A stretch of 64,000 nt of DNA from Pelomonas paludis (GCF_039872745.1 NZ_JBDPZD010000004.1:62001-126000), one strand, 5' to 3'; numbered from the stretch's first letter, positions 22,629 through 31,511 are shown. The notes: generated by a model not told the origin, from the sequence alone. Made by a program: numbers and translations.

Positions 22629-22630
22629 GT

Positions 22631-23242
22631 TCAGCTCTTCTTGGGAGAGGCCGCGCCAGGCGCACCGGGTGCCGGCTCACGGGCTGGCGCCTTGATGGAG
22701 ACCCGAAGCGAGAACTCGAACAGCCGCTTCTGGTCGCGGCTGTTGGTCGTCACCGCTGCCACCTTGCTTTCGATCAACTCGGGCCGCTCCAGCCATTCGG
22801 AGTTGCGCGACAAGTTGCGCAGCAGTTCAGACACGCGCTCCATCGTCTGCGCCATGCCGCCCACGGTGACGATCTTGTCGGACTGACGGATGCTGGTCAG
22901 GAACACGCCCTCGGGTGTCAGACGTGCCAGATCGTTCAGCAGCAGCACCGGCGTGTTGCGATCGGTCTGCAGATCTTCGACCGCGCGCTGGCGCGCCTTC
23001 AGCGCTTCAATCTCAGACTTCAGGTTGGCGATGTCCTTGATCTGGGACTCCAGCCGCGAGATCTCGCTGCTGATGTATTGGTTTCGCCGCTGCTGCTCGG
23101 TCGTCAGGAAGGTGAGCAGCAGATAGATGGCGACCACGATGCCCGCGCCGATAGCCGCCGCGACTCCCAGAGACACAAAGAACGCGGCACGCCGCCGCTT
23201 GCGCCGCTCCTCGCGGTACGGAAGCAGGTTGATCAAAATCAC
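22631..23242 (-). CDS. pilN: Type IV pilus inner-membrane protein PilN
   Basis: 203 residues. The start is a GTG at 23242: it overlaps the pilM stop as GTGA, has GGAGG at the correct eight-base spacing, and begins the protein with the family motif 'ILINLLPYREERR', which in known PilN binds the PilM groove. One transmembrane helix (about 21-43), a coiled coil and a ferredoxin-like periplasmic domain follow. PilN forms a heterodimer with PilO. A longer reading from 23272 would add residues that do not resemble the family. Confidence 0.95.
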   Translation of the reverse strand: MILINLLPYREERRKRRRAAFFVSLGVAAAIGAGIVVAIYLLLTFLTTEQQRRNQYISSEISRLESQIKDIANLKSEIEALKARQRAVEDLQTDRNTPVLLLNDLARLTPEGVFLTSIRQSDKIVTVGGMAQTMERVSELLRNLSRNSEWLERPELIESKVAAVTTNSRDQKRLFEFSLRVSIKAPAREPAPGAPGAASPKKS

Positions 23243-24318
23243 TGGTGGAACCTCCGCATCGCCAGGCCACAAGCCGTGAGATACGACGGAGCCTCCCGCC
23301 GCATGCGTGACTCACGCACCGCGGAACCGACACCCATGTTCTCGAAAGGATTGACCACCATGCAGGCAAAGCCCGTGAGGTCCGTGACCCGGTCTTTCAG
23401 GCTGGGCAAGGTCGCCGTACCACCCGCCAGCATCACGTAGTGCACCTTGTGGTGCGGCGTGCTGGTGAAGAAGTACTGAAGCGCGCGCCCGATCTCCTGG
23501 GAAAGCGTGTCCACGAAGGGGTTCAGCACCGAGGTCTCGTAATCCTCCGGCAAATCGTTGGCCAGCTTCTTTTGCTCAGCTTCTTCAAACGAGAAGCCGT
23601 ACTGACGAGAAATCAATTGCGTCAGCTGCGAACCGCCAAACGACTGATCACGGTCATAGAGCAGTTCGTCATTGCGTAGCACTTTCAGGCTGGTGGTATC
23701 GCTGCCAATCTCGAACAGCGCCACCAGCGCATCGCGCCCCTCGCTGGGCAGGGTTTCGATCAACCGCCCCATCGCCGTACGCGTGGCGTGCGACTCGACA
23801 TCCAGCACCACAGGCCGCAGGCCGGCCGCCTCGGCCAAGCCCTGACGGTCTTGCACACGGTCTTTGCGTGACGCGGCAATCAGCACCTCCACATCGCCGG
23901 CCGACGTCGGACTCGGGCCAATGACGCAGAAATCGAGGCTCACCTCATCCAGCGAGAACGGGATGTACTGGTTGGCTTCAGCCTCAACCTGCAACTCCAG
24001 CTCTTCTTCGCGCAGACCGGCGGGAAGCATGATCTTCTTGGTGATCACCGCAGATTGCGGCATCGCCAGGGCGACTTCGCGGGTCCGGGTGCCGCTGCGT
24101 GAAACCACACGCCGCACCGCCTCAGCGACCTCGTCGAACTTCTCGATTTGCCCGTCCGCAATCCAGCCCTTTTCAAAGGGTTCACTGGCAAAGCGTTCGA
24201 GCACCAATTCCCCATTGTTGGACTGACTCAGTTCGACCAGCTTCACGCTGGAAGAGCTGATATCCAGTCCAATCATGGGCGGGTGCTTGCGACCCAGCAG
24301 GATGTCGAGGATTCCCAT
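23239..24318 (-). CDS. pilM: Type IV pilus actin-like ATPase PilM
   Basis: 359 residues. PilM is a cytoplasmic FtsA/actin-fold protein that binds ATP and the PilN N-terminus and connects the platform to the motor. The N-terminal 'MIGLDISSSSVKLVEL' is the phosphate-1 motif, 'LFEIGSDTTSLKVL' the phosphate-2 motif, and 'YVMLAGGTATLPSLKDRV' the adenosine motif, in order. It is the first gene of the unit that continues to dgt. A purine-rich AAAGGG precedes the ATG. Divergent placement from a PBP1A gene is a conserved arrangement in proteobacteria. Confidence 0.96.
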   Translation of the reverse strand: MGILDILLGRKHPPMIGLDISSSSVKLVELSQSNNGELVLERFASEPFEKGWIADGQIEKFDEVAEAVRRVVSRSGTRTREVALAMPQSAVITKKIMLPAGLREEELELQVEAEANQYIPFSLDEVSLDFCVIGPSPTSAGDVEVLIAASRKDRVQDRQGLAEAAGLRPVVLDVESHATRTAMGRLIETLPSEGRDALVALFEIGSDTTSLKVLRNDELLYDRDQSFGGSQLTQLISRQYGFSFEEAEQKKLANDLPEDYETSVLNPFVDTLSQEIGRALQYFFTSTPHHKVHYVMLAGGTATLPSLKDRVTDLTGFACMVVNPFENMGVGSAVRESRMRREAPSYLTACGLAMRRFHQ

Positions 24319-24330
24319 GCCCTTTGTTCC

Positions 24331-24351
24331 CCGAGGAGAAAATCCCCTCGG
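24331..24351 (-). promoter_or_regulatory. Stem-loop at the 5' end of the pilM leader
   Basis: On the minus strand CCGAGGGGA pairs with TCTCCTCGG (nine pairs including one G-T) around a TTT loop. The stem ends 12 bases before the pilM ATG, and by the predicted promoter its first base is within a few bases of the transcription start. A stem-loop at the very 5' end could stabilise the long pilM-dgt message or modulate pilM translation; both are inference. Confidence 0.5.
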
Positions 24352-24355
24352 ACTA

Positions 24356-24384
24356 TTAATAAGTTACTTGAATGCTAGCAGCAA
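24356..24384 (-). promoter_or_regulatory. Putative sigma-70 promoter for the pilM operon
   Basis: On the minus strand TTGCTG (24379-24384) is separated by exactly 17 bases from TATTAA (24356-24361). The predicted start is about 30 bases upstream of the pilM ATG. It is the best promoter match in the 288-base pilM-mrcA divergent region, which otherwise shows no gene. Confidence 0.55.
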
Positions 24385-24514
24385 AGCCCTTGATGCCGAA
24401 CACGAATTCGGCGCTCGAAAGTAACACCACGTTGCGAAACATACACGTCAAGGGCAAGCCCTGATCCTCTGAATACCCCGTGCTGCAACACAGCGAGAGC
24501 TTGTTCACGATTTC

Positions 24515-24520
24515 TATAAT
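24515..24520 (+). promoter_or_regulatory. Possible -10 element for mrcA
   Basis: A perfect TATAAT lies about 87 bases upstream of the mrcA ATG. There is no convincing -35 hexamer at 16-18 bases (only a displaced TTGTTC) and no extended -10 TG, so this is a weak prediction based on one element and its position. Confidence 0.3.
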
Positions 24521-24606
24521 CCCAACCAGCAACGCGCCCGCCCAACATCGTCTTCTCGACATTGGGTGCAGCCTTGAAGGTTTGGCAGCGACTGACATTT
24601 CGGCCC

Positions 24607-26970
24607 ATGACTGCCTCCTCCCCCTCCGGCGCGACTGACGCCCCCGCCTCACACGCGCTGCGTACCGCCACCCAACGAGCCCTGGCGTGGCTGGGCATGC
24701 TGGTGCTGGGCGGCGCGTTGGGTGTTGCGCTGCTGGTGGGATTGGCCCTGGCCTTGGTCTACCCCCGACTGCCAGACATCGGCGGCTTGACCGACTACCA
24801 GCCCAAGCTACCCATGCGCATCCTCTCGCGCGACGGGCAACTGCTGGGTGAATTTGGCGAAGAACGGCGCTCCTACCTGCCGATCGAAGAGATCCCCAAA
24901 GTGATGCAGGAGGCCGTCCTGGCCATCGAGGACGCCCGTTTCTATCAACATGGCGGCGTGGACTACCTGGGCGTGCTGCGCGCGGGGCTGGCCAATATCG
25001 GCGAGTCCCGCAGCCAGGGCGCCTCCACCATCACGATGCAGGTGGCGCGCAACTTCTACCTGTCGACCGAGAAAACCTTCACCCGCAAGATCTACGAAAT
25101 CCTGCTCGCGCTCAAGATCGAATCAGCGCTGCCCAAGGACAGGATCCTTGAGATCTACATGAACCAGATCTTCCTCGGGCACCGCGCCTACGGGTTCGCG
25201 GCAGCCGCTGAGGTCTATTTCGGCAAGCCACTCGACAAGATCTCGCTCGCCGAGGCGGCCATGCTGGCCGGGTTGCCCAAGGCGCCGTCCGCCTACAACC
25301 CCATCAACAACCCCCGGCGCGCCACCGTGCGCCAGCAGTACATCCTCGACCGCATGTACGACACCGGCTACATCACCGAGGAGCAGCGCGACGCCGCCAA
25401 GGCCGAGCGCCTGCGCTACCGCGTGGTGACCATTGACACGCCCGGACATGCCGAGTTTGCTGCAGAGACAGCCCGCCAGCTCATCTTCGGCCAGTACGGG
25501 GACGAGGCCTACACGCGCGGCATGAACGTCTACCTGACGCTCACCTCGGACGAGCAGACCGCCGCCTACCGCGCGCTGCGCCGCGGGATCATGGACTACG
25601 AGCGCCGCCAGGTCTACCGTGGGCCCGAGGCCTACGCCGACCTGCCCGCCGACCCCAAGGCCCTGGATCAGCGCGTGGCCGAACTGCTGGCCGATCACCC
25701 GGCCAACGACGAGTTGCTGGCTGCCGTCGTGCTGGAGGCTGACCCGAAAAAGGTCAGCGCCGTGCTCCAGACCGGAGAAACCATCCAGATCACCGGCGAG
25801 GGTCTGCGTCCCGCGACCTCGGGCCTGTCAGACCGCGGCAACCCCAAGACCCGCATCCGCCGGGGCGCGGTGATCCGCGTCGTCAAGGACCCCGTCAAGC
25901 CACTCTGGACGATCACCCAGCTGCCGGAAGTCGAAGGCGCCTTTGTGGCCCTGGACCCGCAAAGTGGCGAGGTCCATGCGCTGGTCGGCGGCTTTGATTA
26001 CGCCAAAAGCAAGTTCAACCACGTCACCCAGGCCTGGCGCCAGCCGGGCTCCAGCTTCAAGCCCTTCATCTACTCGTCCGCCCTGGAGCGTGGCTTCACG
26101 CCCGCCACCATCGTGAACGACGCGCCGCTCTTCTTCGATGCCGGCGCCACCGGCAGCCAACCCTGGGAGCCCAAGAACTACGACGGCAAGTTCGAGGGGC
26201 CCATGCCCCTGCGCACGGCGCTGGCCAAGTCCAAGAACATGGTCTCGATCCGCGTGCTGCACTCCGTGGGCGTCAAGTACGCACAGGAGTGGATCACCCG
26301 CTTCGGCTTCGACGCCGAGAAGCACCCGGCCTACCTGACCATGGCGCTGGGTGCCGGCTCCGTCACGCCCATGCAGATGGCGCAGGGCTACGCGGTGTTC
26401 GCCAATGGGGGCTACCGCATCACGCCGCAGCTCATTGCCCGCATCACCGACAGCAAGGGCCGACAACTCTACGAGGCGCCCCAAGCCACTCAGCCCAGCG
26501 AGGACCGCCGCGCCATCGAGCCGCGCAACGCCTTCATCATGTCGCAGCTACTGCAGGAGGTGACGCGCAGCGGCACCGCCGCCCGCGCCCAGGCCACACT
26601 CAAGCGCTCCGACATCTACGGCAAGACCGGCACCACCAATGACTCGATGGACGCCTGGTTTGCCGGCTACCAGAAGGACCTGGTGGCCGTGGTCTGGATC
26701 GGTTACGACCAGCCGCGCAAGCTGGGCGACAAGGAGACCGGTGGCGGCCTGTCACTGCCAGTCTGGATCGAGTTCATGGCCCAGGCGCTGAAGAACAAGC
26801 CCCAATCCGAACTGGAGCCGCCCGAGGGCGTGGTCCACATCGGCAACGAGTGGTTCTACGACGAATACTCTGGCAAGGACGGGGTGCGTGAGCTGACCGG
26901 CGATGAAGGCATCCCGGGCACCGTCAGCGAGGAAGAGAAGAAGTCGATCCTCGACATCTTCAAGCGCTGA
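24607..26970 (+). CDS. mrcA: Penicillin-binding protein 1A (bifunctional class A PBP)
   Basis: 787 residues from the ATG at 24607; an upstream TTG at 24562 is less likely. The enzyme polymerises glycan strands from lipid II and cross-links the peptides on the outer face of the inner membrane. After an N-terminal transmembrane anchor, the GT51 transglycosylase domain shows its catalytic Glu at about 108 (EDARFYQHGG) and 'GASTITMQVARNFYL'. An OB-like insert is followed by the transpeptidase domain: SxxK at 482-485 (QPGSSFKPF), SxN at about 542-544 (SKN) and KTG at 673-675 (GKTGTTND). It is divergent from pilM, and its 3' end overlaps convergent cyaY by 11 bases. A second class A PBP is encoded near 53 kb. 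Confidence 0.96.
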   Translation: MTASSPSGATDAPASHALRTATQRALAWLGMLVLGGALGVALLVGLALALVYPRLPDIGGLTDYQPKLPMRILSRDGQLLGEFGEERRSYLPIEEIPKVMQEAVLAIEDARFYQHGGVDYLGVLRAGLANIGESRSQGASTITMQVARNFYLSTEKTFTRKIYEILLALKIESALPKDRILEIYMNQIFLGHRAYGFAAAAEVYFGKPLDKISLAEAAMLAGLPKAPSAYNPINNPRRATVRQQYILDRMYDTGYITEEQRDAAKAERLRYRVVTIDTPGHAEFAAETARQLIFGQYGDEAYTRGMNVYLTLTSDEQTAAYRALRRGIMDYERRQVYRGPEAYADLPADPKALDQRVAELLADHPANDELLAAVVLEADPKKVSAVLQTGETIQITGEGLRPATSGLSDRGNPKTRIRRGAVIRVVKDPVKPLWTITQLPEVEGAFVALDPQSGEVHALVGGFDYAKSKFNHVTQAWRQPGSSFKPFIYSSALERGFTPATIVNDAPLFFDAGATGSQPWEPKNYDGKFEGPMPLRTALAKSKNMVSIRVLHSVGVKYAQEWITRFGFDAEKHPAYLTMALGAGSVTPMQMAQGYAVFANGGYRITPQLIARITDSKGRQLYEAPQATQPSEDRRAIEPRNAFIMSQLLQEVTRSGTAARAQATLKRSDIYGKTGTTNDSMDAWFAGYQKDLVAVVWIGYDQPRKLGDKETGGGLSLPVWIEFMAQALKNKPQSELEPPEGVVHIGNEWFYDEYSGKDGVRELTGDEGIPGTVSEEEKKSILDIFKR

Positions 26971-27301
26971 AGCTCAGCGCTTGCCCGGCCTGCTCCGACG
27001 CCCGCTCCGACAGCAGTGCAAAGAACTCGGCCCCGCTGCGGGTGTCGCGCCAGCAGCCGTCGTCCGCCCACTTGAAGTGATAGCCGCCCGCGCGCGCCGC
27101 CAGCCAGATTTCATGCAACGGTGGCTGCGTGTTCAACACGAGCTTGGAGCCGTTGGGCAGGCTGAGTTCCAGCATGCCGCCGGTGCGGCGCGCGTCGATG
27201 TCAACAACGTCCGCCTCCAGCAGCGCATCCGTCACCGCCTCCACGCGCGCCAGCACGGCAGAGGCCTTGGCGTGGAATTCGGCATCGCTGAGCTGAGACA
27301 T
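26960..27301 (-). CDS. cyaY: Iron-sulfur cluster assembly protein CyaY (frataxin homologue)
   Basis: 113 residues, the normal size. CyaY binds iron and modulates the IscS cysteine desulfurase during Fe-S cluster assembly in the cytoplasm. Visible features are 'MSQLSDAEFHAKASAVLARVE', the acidic first helix 'LEADVVDID' that carries the iron-binding surface, the sheet strand 'NGSKLVLNTQPPLHEIWLAA', and 'GGYHFKW'. The 3' end overlaps mrcA on the other strand. The start is only nine bases from the divergent lptM gene, so the lptM promoter must lie inside cyaY. Confidence 0.95.
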   Translation of the reverse strand: MSQLSDAEFHAKASAVLARVEAVTDALLEADVVDIDARRTGGMLELSLPNGSKLVLNTQPPLHEIWLAARAGGYHFKWADDGCWRDTRSGAEFFALLSERASEQAGQALSFSA

Positions 27302-27310
27302 ACTGGCTGC

Positions 27311-27439
27311 ATGAAGTCAAAGATTCTTGCCAGTGTAGGTCTCGCCCTGATGGCCCTGGCCGCATTGACGGCATGCGGCCAGAAAGGCCCGCTCGTGCTG
27401 CCGGACGCAAGCCCGCCGGCCTCCGCGCCCAGGCGCTGA
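27311..27439 (+). CDS. lptM: LptM (YifL-type) small outer-membrane lipoprotein
   Basis: 42 residues, very short. The signal sequence MKSKILASVGLALMALAALT ends in the lipobox LTAC with Cys22. The conserved mature start is CGQKGPLVLP, which identifies the LptM/YifL family. In enterobacteria LptM binds the LptD/E lipopolysaccharide translocon and helps LptD mature its disulfides. In many proteobacteria this gene sits between cyaY and lysA; here cyaY is adjacent but lysA is absent and a transporter operon follows in the opposite direction. No clear ribosome-binding site is visible. Confidence 0.85.
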   Translation: MKSKILASVGLALMALAALTACGQKGPLVLPDASPPASAPRR

Positions 27440-27462
27440 CTCGCCTCAGACTCGCCACTGAC

Positions 27463-28521
27463 TCAGGTCCGCCCTTCCTCCACCGCGTGGCAGGCCACCC
27501 GTCTGCTTGGCGAGATCTGGCGCAGCACGGGCACTTCCGCACGGCAGCGCGGGCCGGCCAGCGCGCAGCGCGGATGGAAGGCGCAGCCACTGGGCGGCTG
27601 CATGGGGTTGGGCACCTCGCCCTCGATCGGCTGACGCGCCTGCGCACGCGGGTGCAGCTTCGGGATCGCGTCCAGCAGCAGCCGCGTGTACGGGTGCAGG
27701 GGCGCCTCGAAGAGGCTGGCCTTGTCCGCCCACTCCACCACGCGGCCCAGGTACATCACGCCGATCTCGTCCGCCATGTGGCGCACCACGGCCAGGTTGT
27801 GCGAGATGAGCAGGTAGGTCAGGCTGCGCGCTTGCTGCAGGTCGCGCATCAGGTTCAGCACCTGCGCCTGCACCGACACATCAAGCGCCGAGGTGGGTTC
27901 GTCGCAGACCAGGAACTCCGGCGACGTCGCCAAGGCCCGCGCGATCGAGATGCGCTGCCGCTGCCCACCCGAGAACTGGTGGGGGAACTTCTGTCCGTCC
28001 TGCGCCCGCAGGCCAACCGACCCCAGCAATTCAGCGACCTTGGCGTCAATCGCCTCGCGGTCGCCGAGAAGCCGGTGCTCCAGCAAGGGCTCGGCCACCG
28101 TCTGCGCCACGCGCCAACGCGGGTTCAGCGAGGCATAGGGGTCCTGGAAGATCATCTGCACGCGCCGCCGCCAGGCCTGAGCCTGCGGCTCCGTACCAAG
28201 CGCCGTGATCGGCTCGCCGCCGATCTCGACCCGCCCTCGCGTGGGCGGGAGCAGTCCCACCAGCATGCGCGCCACCGTGCTCTTGCCGCAGCCGGATTCG
28301 CCCACCAAGGCCACGGTGCTGCCGCGCCGGATGCTGAAGTCCACGCCGTCCACAGCCCGCACCAAGCGCTGTGGCGCTCCGGTCAGCTTGCGCTCAAGCC
28401 AGGGTGCCGACACATCGAAGGTCTTGCTGAGGTCCAGCGCTTGCACCAGCACGGCATCCAGAGGCGCGCTCACAGCGGCTCCTGGCAGCGGTTCAGGCGC
28501 GTGCAGACGTGCAGGACTCAT
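27463..28521 (-). CDS. Peptide ABC transporter ATP-binding protein (OppF/DppF type)
   Basis: 352 residues. It has Walker A GESGCGKST at 74-82, the ABC signature 'QFSGGQRQRISIARAL', Walker B 'FLVCDEPTSALD' and the switch His in 'TYLLISHNLAVV'. The C-terminal oligopeptide-transporter extension with 'HPYTRLLLDAIPKLHP' and 'GCAFHPRC' marks the peptide/nickel subfamily. An insert after the first strand ('APWLERKLTGAPQR') is typical of the F subunit. It overlaps the D-subunit gene by four bases and is the last gene of the four-gene operon. It would energise import of di- or oligopeptides (substrate not determinable) at the inner membrane. Confidence 0.92.
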   Translation of the reverse strand: MSPARLHAPEPLPGAAVSAPLDAVLVQALDLSKTFDVSAPWLERKLTGAPQRLVRAVDGVDFSIRRGSTVALVGESGCGKSTVARMLVGLLPPTRGRVEIGGEPITALGTEPQAQAWRRRVQMIFQDPYASLNPRWRVAQTVAEPLLEHRLLGDREAIDAKVAELLGSVGLRAQDGQKFPHQFSGGQRQRISIARALATSPEFLVCDEPTSALDVSVQAQVLNLMRDLQQARSLTYLLISHNLAVVRHMADEIGVMYLGRVVEWADKASLFEAPLHPYTRLLLDAIPKLHPRAQARQPIEGEVPNPMQPPSGCAFHPRCALAGPRCRAEVPVLRQISPSRRVACHAVEEGRT

Positions 28522-29540
28522 GGGTGCGCTCCATCAGTCGAGATCGGATGCCAGCAAGCGCTGCGGGTGTGTGCGCCGTCCGCCAACTCCGGGCGCTCTT
28601 GATGGCAGCGCTCGCTGGCATGGGTGCAGCGCGGGTGGAAGGCACAGCCCGGCGGGATGGCATCGAGCCGCGGCATGGCGCCGTCAATCTGCGCGAGGCG
28701 CGGCCGGGTCTGGTCGGTGTCGGGGATGGAGGCCATCAGCCCTGCGGTGTACGGATGGCTGGGCCGGTGAATCACCTCGGCCACCGGCCCCATCTCCACG
28801 ATGCGCCCGGCGTACATCACGGCCACACGGTCGCAGGTTTCTGCGATCACGCCCATGTCGTGGGTGATAAGGAGCACCGCCGTGCCCTGCTCGCGGCACA
28901 AGCCCCGCAGCAGCGCCATGATCTGCGCCTGGGTCGATACATCGAGGGCCGTGGTTGGCTCGTCGGCCACCACCAGCTTGGGCCCAGCCGCCAATGCGAG
29001 CGCAATCACCACCCGCTGCCGCATGCCACCTGACAGCTGATGCGGGTACTGGCCGAGCCGGGCCTCGGCCGCTGGAATGCCGGTGGCCTGAAGCAGCGAC
29101 AGTGCTCGCGCGCGTGCGGCCGCGGCATCCAAGGGCAAATGGGTGCGGATCGTCTCCACCAACTGATCGCCGATCTTGATCAGCGGGTTCAGCGAGGTCA
29201 GTGGGTCCTGGAACACCGCGCCGATCTCGCGGCCACGTATGTGGCGCCACTCAGCCTCGGGCAGCGCGTCGAGCCGGCGCCCGAGCCAATGGATCTCGCC
29301 CGCACTGACGCGCCCCGGTGGGTCGAGCAGGCCGATGAGGGCTGCGCCGGTGAGTGACTTGCCCGCCCCGGACTCCCCCACCACGCCCAACACCTCGCCG
29401 GCCTGCACGTCGAAGCTCACGCCATCCAGCGCCCGCAGCGTGCCCCGCCGCGATGCAAAGTCCACGCACAGACCGCGCACGCTCAGCAAAGGCTGGGGCG
29501 CAGCGGCGGCCGGGGTGTTGGCTTGATCCGTGGTGCTCAT
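28518..29540 (-). CDS. Peptide ABC transporter ATP-binding protein (OppD/DppD type)
   Basis: 340 residues from the ATG at 29540, chosen because it overlaps the upstream stop as ATGA and starts a normal N-terminus (MSTTDQANTP); a longer in-frame start lies within the previous gene. Walker A GESGAGKS is at 55-62, the signature is 'QLSGGMRQRVVIALAL', Walker B is 'LVVADEPTTALD', and 'VLLITHDMGVIAETCDRVAVM' contains the switch His. The C-terminal 'HPYTAGLMASIPD' and 'GCAFHPRC' motif is the oligopeptide-transporter extension; in some family members its cysteines hold an Fe-S cluster. It pairs with the F subunit as a heterodimeric ATPase. Confidence 0.92.
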   Translation of the reverse strand: MSTTDQANTPAAAAPQPLLSVRGLCVDFASRRGTLRALDGVSFDVQAGEVLGVVGESGAGKSLTGAALIGLLDPPGRVSAGEIHWLGRRLDALPEAEWRHIRGREIGAVFQDPLTSLNPLIKIGDQLVETIRTHLPLDAAAARARALSLLQATGIPAAEARLGQYPHQLSGGMRQRVVIALALAAGPKLVVADEPTTALDVSTQAQIMALLRGLCREQGTAVLLITHDMGVIAETCDRVAVMYAGRIVEMGPVAEVIHRPSHPYTAGLMASIPDTDQTRPRLAQIDGAMPRLDAIPPGCAFHPRCTHASERCHQERPELADGAHTRSACWHPISTDGAHP

Positions 29541-30457
29541 AGCAACTTCGGGTTCAGCGCATCGCGCAGCCAATCGCCCAGCAGGTTCACGCTCAAGGCA
29601 ATCAGGACGAGCATGAGCCCGGGCCAGATCGTGATCCACCACTCGCCGGAGAACAGGAAGTCGTTGCCCACCCGGATCAGCGTGCCGAGAGACGGGCTGG
29701 TGGGCGGCACCCCCACGCCCAGGAAAGACAGCGTCGCCTCAGTGAGGATGGCCGAGGCCACCTGGATGGTGGCCAGCACCAGCACCGGGCCCAGGACATT
29801 GGGCAGCACATGGCGGCGCATGATGCGCAGCGGACTGACGCCGATCAGGCGCGCGGCCTGCACGTATTCGCGGTCCCGCTCAGCCAGAGTGCTGCCGCGC
29901 ACCGTCCGCGCGTACTGCGCCCATTCCCTGAGCCCGATGGACAGGATCAACACCACAAAGGCCAGGCTGTCATGCCCGCCACCTTGGGCCGCCAGCAGCG
30001 CCCGCCCCAAGCCATCGATGAGCAAAGCAATCAGGATCGACGGGAAGGACAGCACCACATCGCACAGCCGCATCAACACCGCATCCAGACGCCCGCCCAC
30101 ATAGCCTGCCAGCAAGCCGGCACTCACCCCCACCACCATCGACAGCAACACCGCCGCACAGCCCACCGCGAGCGAGATGCGGGCGCCATACATGATGGCC
30201 GACAGCAAATCCCGCCCTTGGTCATCCGTGCCCAACAGGTATTTGGCGCTGCCGCCGTCCAGCCATGCCGGCGGCAATCGGGCGTCCAGCAGGTCGAGGC
30301 TCGCCAGATCGAACGGATCATGCGGCGCCAACCACGGCGCCAGCACCGCCATGGCCATGCACAACAGCGCCAGCACGGCAGCGGCCATCGCCAGCGGCGA
30401 GCCGCAAAAGCTCTGCCACAGCTCGCTCTCGGCCCAGCGCTCACGCCATCCGCGCAT
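29537..30457 (-). CDS. Peptide ABC transporter permease (OppC/DppC type)
   Basis: 306 residues from the ATG at 30457, seven bases after the upstream stop; a longer in-frame start would overlap that gene. A leading transmembrane helix (about 26-46) precedes 'APHDPFDLASLDLLDARLPP' and 'YLLGTDDQGRDLLSAIMYGARISL', a hallmark of the C-subunit. The EAA-type loop that contacts the ATPases is 'YVQAARLIGVSPLRIMRRHVLPNV'. About six membrane helices are visible. It forms the channel with the B-type permease. Confidence 0.92.
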   Translation of the reverse strand: MRGWRERWAESELWQSFCGSPLAMAAAVLALLCMAMAVLAPWLAPHDPFDLASLDLLDARLPPAWLDGGSAKYLLGTDDQGRDLLSAIMYGARISLAVGCAAVLLSMVVGVSAGLLAGYVGGRLDAVLMRLCDVVLSFPSILIALLIDGLGRALLAAQGGGHDSLAFVVLILSIGLREWAQYARTVRGSTLAERDREYVQAARLIGVSPLRIMRRHVLPNVLGPVLVLATIQVASAILTEATLSFLGVGVPPTSPSLGTLIRVGNDFLFSGEWWITIWPGLMLVLIALSVNLLGDWLRDALNPKLL

Positions 30458-30464
30458 CACCGCT

Positions 30465-31442
30465 TCACGCCTTCGCCCGGTCCGCGCGCAAACGCGGGTC
30501 GAGCGCAAAGTAGCTGAGGTCCACGACCAGGTTGATCGTGACGAAGATCAACGCGATGAGGCACAGGTAGGCCGCCATCACCGGCACATCGGCGAACTGC
30601 ACCGCCTGGATGAACAGCAGGCCCATCCCCGGCCATTGAAAGACTGTCTCGGTGATGATCGAGAACGCGATCAGCGAGCCCAGTTGCAGGCCCATCACGG
30701 TCACGACCGGGATCAGCGCGTTGCGCAGCGCATGGCGCAGCAGGATCGTCCCCTGCGACAAGCCACGGGCGCGCGCAAAACGGATGTAATCCGCCCGCAG
30801 CACTTCCAGCAACTCAGCCCGCACCAGGCGCACGATCAGTGCCAACTGAAAGACCGACAAGGTCGCCGCCGGCAGGATCAGATGCCGCCAGCCGTCGAGG
30901 CTCAACAAACCCGTCGTCCAGCCCCCCAAGGCCACCACCTCACCCCGGCCAAAGCTCGGCAGCCACTTCAGGTGAACCGAAAAGCCAAGGATGAGCAGGA
31001 TGCCGATCAGGAAAGTGGGCAAGGACACCCCCAGCAGCGAGATCGACATCACCACCTGCGCACTCGGCTTGCCCCGCCGCAATGCGGCCAGCATCCCAAG
31101 CGGCAGGCCCAAACTCACCGCCAGCACAGCGGCCGCCAGCGCCAACTCGAGTGTTGCCGGGAAGCGCTCCGCCAGCAGCTCGGCCACGCGACGCCCCTGC
31201 CGCAGGCTGACGCCAAACTCGCCCTGAACCGCCTGCCCAACAAAGTGCGCGAACTGCACCGGAAAGGCGCGGTCCAGTCCAAGGCTGCTGCGCAAGGCCG
31301 TTCGCTGCGCTTCCGTCGCGTCCTGGCCAAGCAGGTTGGTGACGGGATCGCCGACGTACTGGAACAAGGCAAACGCCACAAAGGCCACGGCCAGCATCAC
31401 GGCAGCCGCCTGGCTCACTCGGCGAAGAACAAAGGCCCACAT
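30465..31442 (-). CDS. Peptide ABC transporter permease (OppB/DppB type)
   Basis: 325 residues, the first gene of the operon. An N-terminal helix (MWAFVLRRVSQAAAVMLAVA) is followed by a periplasmic segment with 'GLDRAFPVQFAHFVGQAVQGEFG', typical of B subunits, and then about five more helices. The EAA loop is 'YIRFARARGLSQGTILLRHALR'. The C-terminus has 'VNLVVDLSYFALDPRLR'-like sequence as in the family. No solute-binding protein gene lies on either side: upstream are porin genes read in the same direction behind a terminator. The binding protein must therefore be encoded elsewhere. Confidence 0.92.
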   Translation of the reverse strand: MWAFVLRRVSQAAAVMLAVAFVAFALFQYVGDPVTNLLGQDATEAQRTALRSSLGLDRAFPVQFAHFVGQAVQGEFGVSLRQGRRVAELLAERFPATLELALAAAVLAVSLGLPLGMLAALRRGKPSAQVVMSISLLGVSLPTFLIGILLILGFSVHLKWLPSFGRGEVVALGGWTTGLLSLDGWRHLILPAATLSVFQLALIVRLVRAELLEVLRADYIRFARARGLSQGTILLRHALRNALIPVVTVMGLQLGSLIAFSIITETVFQWPGMGLLFIQAVQFADVPVMAAYLCLIALIFVTINLVVDLSYFALDPRLRADRAKA

Positions 31443-31511
31443 CGGCAGTCAACAAAGTCCAGGGACTCGATGGTCGCCAGCCTAACCGCACGGAGCCAGC
31501 CCCAAAACAAA

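Noticed and set aside
23242..23272. Longer PilN N-terminus starting inside pilM
   Set aside because: The GTG at 23242 has a perfect ribosome-binding site and begins exactly at the conserved ILINLLPYR motif.
24562..24606. TTG start giving a 15-residue longer PBP1A
   Set aside because: A normal ATG at 24607 gives a typical N-terminus; the extra residues have no family counterpart and no ribosome-binding site.
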